From positions 62,001-126,000 of the forward strand of contig JACTUA010000001.1 in the NCBI GenBank assembly GCA_015660865.1: a stretch of 64,000 nucleotides of DNA, given 5' to 3'. This document shows positions 61,048 to 64,000 of the stretch, one piece after another. The translations under genes were made by a program, and so were the position numbers. The notes under the pieces are model-generated. The model was not told where the DNA came from. It worked only from the letters and a program-made list of their open reading frames with translations, and ran no database searches. The number at the start of each line of letters is the position of its first letter. The stretch's first letter is position 1. The DNA is from Methanomicrobiales archaeon. Its GTDB lineage: Archaea > Halobacteriota > Methanomicrobia > Methanomicrobiales > JACTUA01.

Positions 61048-61679
61048 TACCCCCCAATCTCGATGACCGATTCAGCGTACCGGTCATTGAAGTCAACCAT
61101 GAAAGTGTAGATCTCCTGGGCCCGGTCAACGGCCATGCAGTCGTACGTCCCGTTCAGGAGCTTGAAACAGACCTTCCCGTCCGTGGTCGTGATATCGCTC
61201 GCGATGATCTGCCGGCCTTTCTTGATGGATACCCTGATACCCTGCTGGGGTACCCCCTCCTTCGCGAGGGTGAGGCAGAGGATACCGGGGCTCCGGTGTA
61301 TGCCCCCGAATGAGGGCAGGTCATCGTCAAGGCGTTTCATCACATGGCTCTTGTCGAAGATCCTGCACCTGGATTCGAGGGCGCTCACAATGGACTGGCT
61401 CACATCGAAGAGCTCGAAGGTCTCCTGGCCGGTGAGGAGGATCGCGGCCTTGTCGCCGAAGAGGGTTCCTTTGCTATCGGTGAAGATGACCCCTTCCGGG
61501 TTCCCGGCCTCAAAGACGATGTAGAACTTCCTGTCATTCTCATCGTGGACACCGATGCCGTTCGTGGCATGGGTGCCCGTGTATGCCATGAGCTCGGGAT
61601 AGCTGTAGCTCGCAACATAGGCTGAAGTGGCGAGCACTTCATCGATGATCTGGATTATTTCCCCCGTACCAACATCCAC
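61047..61679 (-). CDS. Unknown protein heading the secretion ATPase operon
   Basis: A 210-residue soluble protein with no signal peptide. Residues 1-110 are of an unrecognised fold (IIQIIDEVLATSAYVASYSY, NDRKFYIVFEAGNPEGVIFT, GDKAAILLTGQETFELFDVS). Residues 125-210 look like a carboxypeptidase-regulatory or Ig-like beta domain (LCLTLAKEGVPQQGIRVSIKKG, TTTDGKVCFKLLNGTYDCMA). It starts with GTG and overlaps the ATPase start by a few bases, so it probably belongs to the same machine. Confidence 0.65.
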   Translation of the reverse strand: MDVGTGEIIQIIDEVLATSAYVASYSYPELMAYTGTHATNGIGVHDENDRKFYIVFEAGNPEGVIFTDSKGTLFGDKAAILLTGQETFELFDVSQSIVSALESRCRIFDKSHVMKRLDDDLPSFGGIHRSPGILCLTLAKEGVPQQGIRVSIKKGRQIIASDITTTDGKVCFKLLNGTYDCMAVDRAQEIYTFMVDFNDRYAESVIEIGG

Positions 61680-61864
61680 TCCCGGTTCATTGTGCCTTAC
61701 TGTCCGTGAAAGGATCTGAAAGACGACTTCAGGCCCAGTGGTCGGTACAAGTATATTTCGTCTTCAAGATATTATTAAATGTTATGTTTTAAACAATCTG
61801 GAATTAAAAGATAAATATGGAAAAAAGCTTCGTTTAATCTCTTTGGGAGGGTGTTTCTCCTCGG
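61680..61864. other. AT-rich gap before the secretion operon
   Basis: 185 bases holding the likely promoter of the minus-strand operon: GAAATATACTTG on the minus strand near 61744-61755 would give a leader of about 45 bases, and a further AT-rich stretch to 61840 may be an upstream regulatory region. No gene is seen. Confidence 0.45.
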
Positions 61865-62653
61865 TCAGCGAGTGGCGCCGCCGAAGAGCGTCCGTGCCAG
61901 CCGGTCTACGAACCCTTCCTGGACCTTGACCGGCTCTTCCTTGTATTCCGAGCCCGCGAGGTCTGCAGCAATCCTCCGGAATGCCCGGGAGGCCCCGGAG
62001 GTTGGGTACTTGATGACCACCGGGGTCTTGTACGCGGCTGCCCGCCGTACATTCGCGTCCTCGGGGATCATGTCGATCACCCGCACGCCCAGGACATCCT
62101 CGACGCTGTGCCTCCTGAGCTCGGTGTTCTCCATCCCTGCCCGGTTAAGGATCGCCCCGTAGACCTTCCCCCCGACCATCTCGGTGAGGATCTTGGTCTT
62201 CAGGGCATCGGCCATGGACGAGAGCTCCGGGTTCACGACGAGGATCACCTCGTCGGCTATGGCAAGGGCCACCACCCCGTCCTTGCTGATCCCGGCAGGG
62301 GCATCGATGAGGAGAAAATCGCTCCGGCCGATGAGGTCCCTCATGACGTCCTTCATCTTCTCGGGATCCGCGTTCTGGAACCCCTGGAGGGAGATGCCGC
62401 TCGGCACCACCTTGAGGCCGTTCGGGCCCTCGTAGATGGCGTCATCCACGCTCGCTTTTCCCGCAAGGACCTCGTGGAGGGTCACCGGGACGCTCTCAAG
62501 ACCAAGGACGAGTCCGAGGTTGGCCATACCGATGTCGGCATCGAGGATGAAGGTCTCTTTCCCGAGCTGGGCGAGGGATGTACCCAGGTTCACGGTGACC
62601 GTTGTTTTTCCTGTTCCACCTTTACCAGAAGCAATCGTGTACGCTCTGAACAT
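61865..62653 (-). CDS. minD: MinD/ParA-type ATPase
   Basis: A 262-residue deviant-Walker ATPase (ASGKGGTGKTTVTVNLGTSL, LDADIGMANLGLVLGL, LLIDAPAGISKDGVVAL). The C-terminal helix FVDRLARTLFGG is amphipathic, as in MinD membrane-targeting sequences. Archaeal MinD-like proteins position archaella and chemosensory arrays; here it lies beside a secretion ATPase operon and a roadblock-type gene, so placing a surface machine is the likely job. GAGGGTG lies before the start and ATTTATAGG further upstream. Confidence 0.88.
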   Translation of the reverse strand: MFRAYTIASGKGGTGKTTVTVNLGTSLAQLGKETFILDADIGMANLGLVLGLESVPVTLHEVLAGKASVDDAIYEGPNGLKVVPSGISLQGFQNADPEKMKDVMRDLIGRSDFLLIDAPAGISKDGVVALAIADEVILVVNPELSSMADALKTKILTEMVGGKVYGAILNRAGMENTELRRHSVEDVLGVRVIDMIPEDANVRRAAAYKTPVVIKYPTSGASRAFRRIAADLAGSEYKEEPVKVQEGFVDRLARTLFGGATR

Positions 62654-62738
62654 TCAACACCCTCTCATGACGAGATCCCTATAAATCTCATGTTTAACTT
62701 TTCTCTATTCAAATACTTATCCGTTGCTGTCAACGTGA

Positions 62739-63410
62739 TCACCCTGTACCACTCTTTTCTCCCCCTTCACCCTCTTTTCCTTTGTCTGTTTTGGAGCGAT
62801 TCACCACAAGATGACTCAGGTTCAGCTCCGAGAGGAGGTCTGCAGCGTTGAAGCTGTCCTTCAGGGACTTGATCTTCTCGAGGCCCTTCCGGTCCAGGCG
62901 TTCGGCCTGCCCCGGGGCCGCCCTGACTCCGGGTACCCTCTCCTTCCTCGAGGCCGGGGATGGCCGTGCCTTCTCCTCCACCCTCCGGGTCTGGACTGCG
63001 ATCACCTTCACCGGTCTCCCTGGCCCGCCTCCGATATTGACGGGACGGATGACAGTCGTGCTCGCACGCACATCTGTCCCATGGGCGGATCCAGGCGGAC
63101 GCGGCGGATCGACGAGGAAGGGTTCGTTCATCAGCCTCATTTCCGCGATCTGGTTCCTATCTGAAGGGGCGATGACGACGTCGATCAGGGGGTCACCGAT
63201 GGAGCGGATGCTTACGAGAGCGTCCTTCCCCCGGATACCCCGGTATTCCGCGAGGATGTACTTCCCTTCCTCGAGGACGAGCAGCGCATTCGCCCCGGCG
63301 ATGGGCATCGCACAATAGCCGGTGAACCGCCTCTTCTCGAGCTCGGAGAGAAGTGTCCTGAGGGGGATCCCCTTCATGACCTCCTGCCGCTCCGAGGGCG
63401 GGATCTGCAT
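62739..63410 (-). CDS. Unknown protein paired with a roadblock-like protein
   Basis: A 223-residue protein. Residues 5-105 resemble small PATAN/DUF2226-like sensor domains (IPLRTLLSELEKRRFTGYCA, LLVLEEGKYILAEYRGIRGK). A basic, Pro-rich linker follows, then a C-terminal helical stretch (LEKIKSLKDSFNAADLLSEL) and an acidic tail. Start ATG at 63410 overlaps the preceding TGA by one base (TGATG), so the two genes are coupled. Partner domains of this type often work with roadblock GTPase regulators. Confidence 0.6.
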   Translation of the reverse strand: MQIPPSERQEVMKGIPLRTLLSELEKRRFTGYCAMPIAGANALLVLEEGKYILAEYRGIRGKDALVSIRSIGDPLIDVVIAPSDRNQIAEMRLMNEPFLVDPPRPPGSAHGTDVRASTTVIRPVNIGGGPGRPVKVIAVQTRRVEEKARPSPASRKERVPGVRAAPGQAERLDRKGLEKIKSLKDSFNAADLLSELNLSHLVVNRSKTDKGKEGEGGEKSGTG

Positions 63411-64000
63411 CAACCAGTCTCCACCTGCATACTCTTGACGGCAACCCGGATAAGACCCAGGTTGGCATCGGACTCGGTGAAGATGCAGACATTCAGATCC
63501 CCGTAAGGGGCGATGATGAGCTTCCCCTTTCCGGTCTCGAGGATGATCTGGCTGAGCGGGCCGATATCGATCTCGCGTGCGATCTTCTTCCCTGCCCGGA
63601 AGAGATCCTCGGCATGTGCGGCAACCTGCTCGAAGTCCGCCCGCCCGGCCGACTGGACCGCAAAACCCTCGAAGAAGGTGGAGACGGCGATCACCCCCGG
63701 CTGCTTCAGGATCTTCTGGATCATCCTCTCATCGAGGAGGGGGGGCTCCCTCAGGGGCTTCTCGGGTCTCTTCGGGACGCGGGTGATCTCGACCTTCTTC
63801 CTCTGGGGCCTCGGGAGCCTGATCTCGGCCTCATCGGGCAGGGCGGCAGGTTCCCTCTTCTCATCGGGGATCGTGGGCTCGACCACGATCTCGGAGATCA
63901 GTTCCCCGGGGGGCTCCTCGGCAGGGGGCTTTACCAGGCCGGAGCGCCTGAGGAGGGAGGCGATCTTTGCCTTGCGATCAGGTTCGGCGGGGCGGGGCGC
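63410..64000 (-). CDS. Roadblock/LC7-like protein, truncated at window end
   Basis: The frame stays open to the last base, so the N-terminus lies beyond 64000. Visible: a Pro- and Lys-rich N-terminal part beginning PDRKAKIASLLRRSGLV, then a roadblock-like domain (about 100 residues: MIQKILKQPGVIAVSTFFEG, AEDLFRAGKKIAREIDIGPL, GKLIIAPYGDLNVCIFTES). Roadblock proteins regulate small GTPases of the MglA type and polarity. Coupled with the next gene; MinD follows. Confidence 0.7.
   Translation of the reverse strand, partial: APRPAEPDRKAKIASLLRRSGLVKPPAEEPPGELISEIVVEPTIPDEKREPAALPDEAEIRLPRPQRKKVEITRVPKRPEKPLREPPLLDERMIQKILKQPGVIAVSTFFEGFAVQSAGRADFEQVAAHAEDLFRAGKKIAREIDIGPLSQIILETGKGKLIIAPYGDLNVCIFTESDANLGLIRVAVKSMQVETG

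Noticed and set aside
1-64000. tRNA or rRNA genes
   Set aside because: All gaps were read for T-loop (GGTTCRANYCC) and acceptor-stem pairing; none was found. The hairpin array at 40.8 kb lacks any tRNA-like order.

Overview
The window looks like a chromosomal segment of a high-GC methanogenic archaeon, most probably of the order Methanomicrobiales. Evidence: archaeal-only informational proteins (RpoF, L21e, L31e, L39e, LX, S19e, aIF1, aIF6, prefoldin alpha, RadA, OB-fold RPA, FEN-1, Pus10, TrmY); an F420H2-oxidase-type flavodiiron protein; archaeal-type phosphoribulokinase; nitrogenase-like genes; a presenilin-like protease; an archaeal pilus/archaellum-type secretion ATPase; and TATA-box promoters, many of them apparently leaderless. 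No tRNA, rRNA, IS element or CRISPR array was found.

Layout. 1-5.2 kb: end of carB, argG, then a PNPOx-like protein, an AlkA-type glycosylase and a TraB-type membrane protein. 5.3-7.1 kb: a strikingly AT-rich membrane-protein gene, probably imported. 7.2-15 kb: replication, repair and regulation (fen, presenilin-like protease, NOG1, HTH-CBS regulator, PRC-barrel, phosphatase, radA, RPA). 15-23.8 kb: metabolism (lysA-dapL, cutA, DUF1890/DUF1894-like pair, tspO, gdhA, fprA, prk). 23.9-26.9 kb: a three-gene nitrogenase-like operon of unknown function behind an AT-rich promoter rich in dyads. 27-30.5 kb: leuCDB-type operon, followed by a toxin-antitoxin pair. 31.4-41.5 kb: a dense minus-strand translation and protein-targeting superoperon (rRNA and tRNA modification, ribosomal proteins, SRP54/FtsY, RNase P subunit), interrupted at 40.75-40.92 kb by an unusual tandem hairpin array. 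41.6-55.3 kb: mixed housekeeping genes (purN, CNNM-type protein, exonuclease VII, FKBP, Hsp20, sugar nucleotidyltransferase, cobyric acid synthase facing a B12-dependent ribonucleotide reductase, aIF1). 55.7-64 kb: a pilus/secretion-type machine (two TadC/FlaJ-like proteins, a 1,124-residue ATPase with a long repeat-bearing N-terminus) next to MinD-like and roadblock-like genes; the last gene runs off the window.

The most unusual items are (i) the nifH/D/K-like operon with all Fe-S cysteines but no visible cofactor ligand, (ii) a 172-bp array of seven alternating hairpins with compensatory base changes upstream of rps19e, (iii) a dispersed family of about 25-bp tandem GGATCC-containing intergenic repeats at three loci, (iv) gene 3' ends tandemly duplicated together with their stop codons, and (v) the motif-repeat tail of the secretion ATPase. 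Starts were chosen by Shine-Dalgarno match, TATA spacing and family length; several remain ambiguous and are marked as such.
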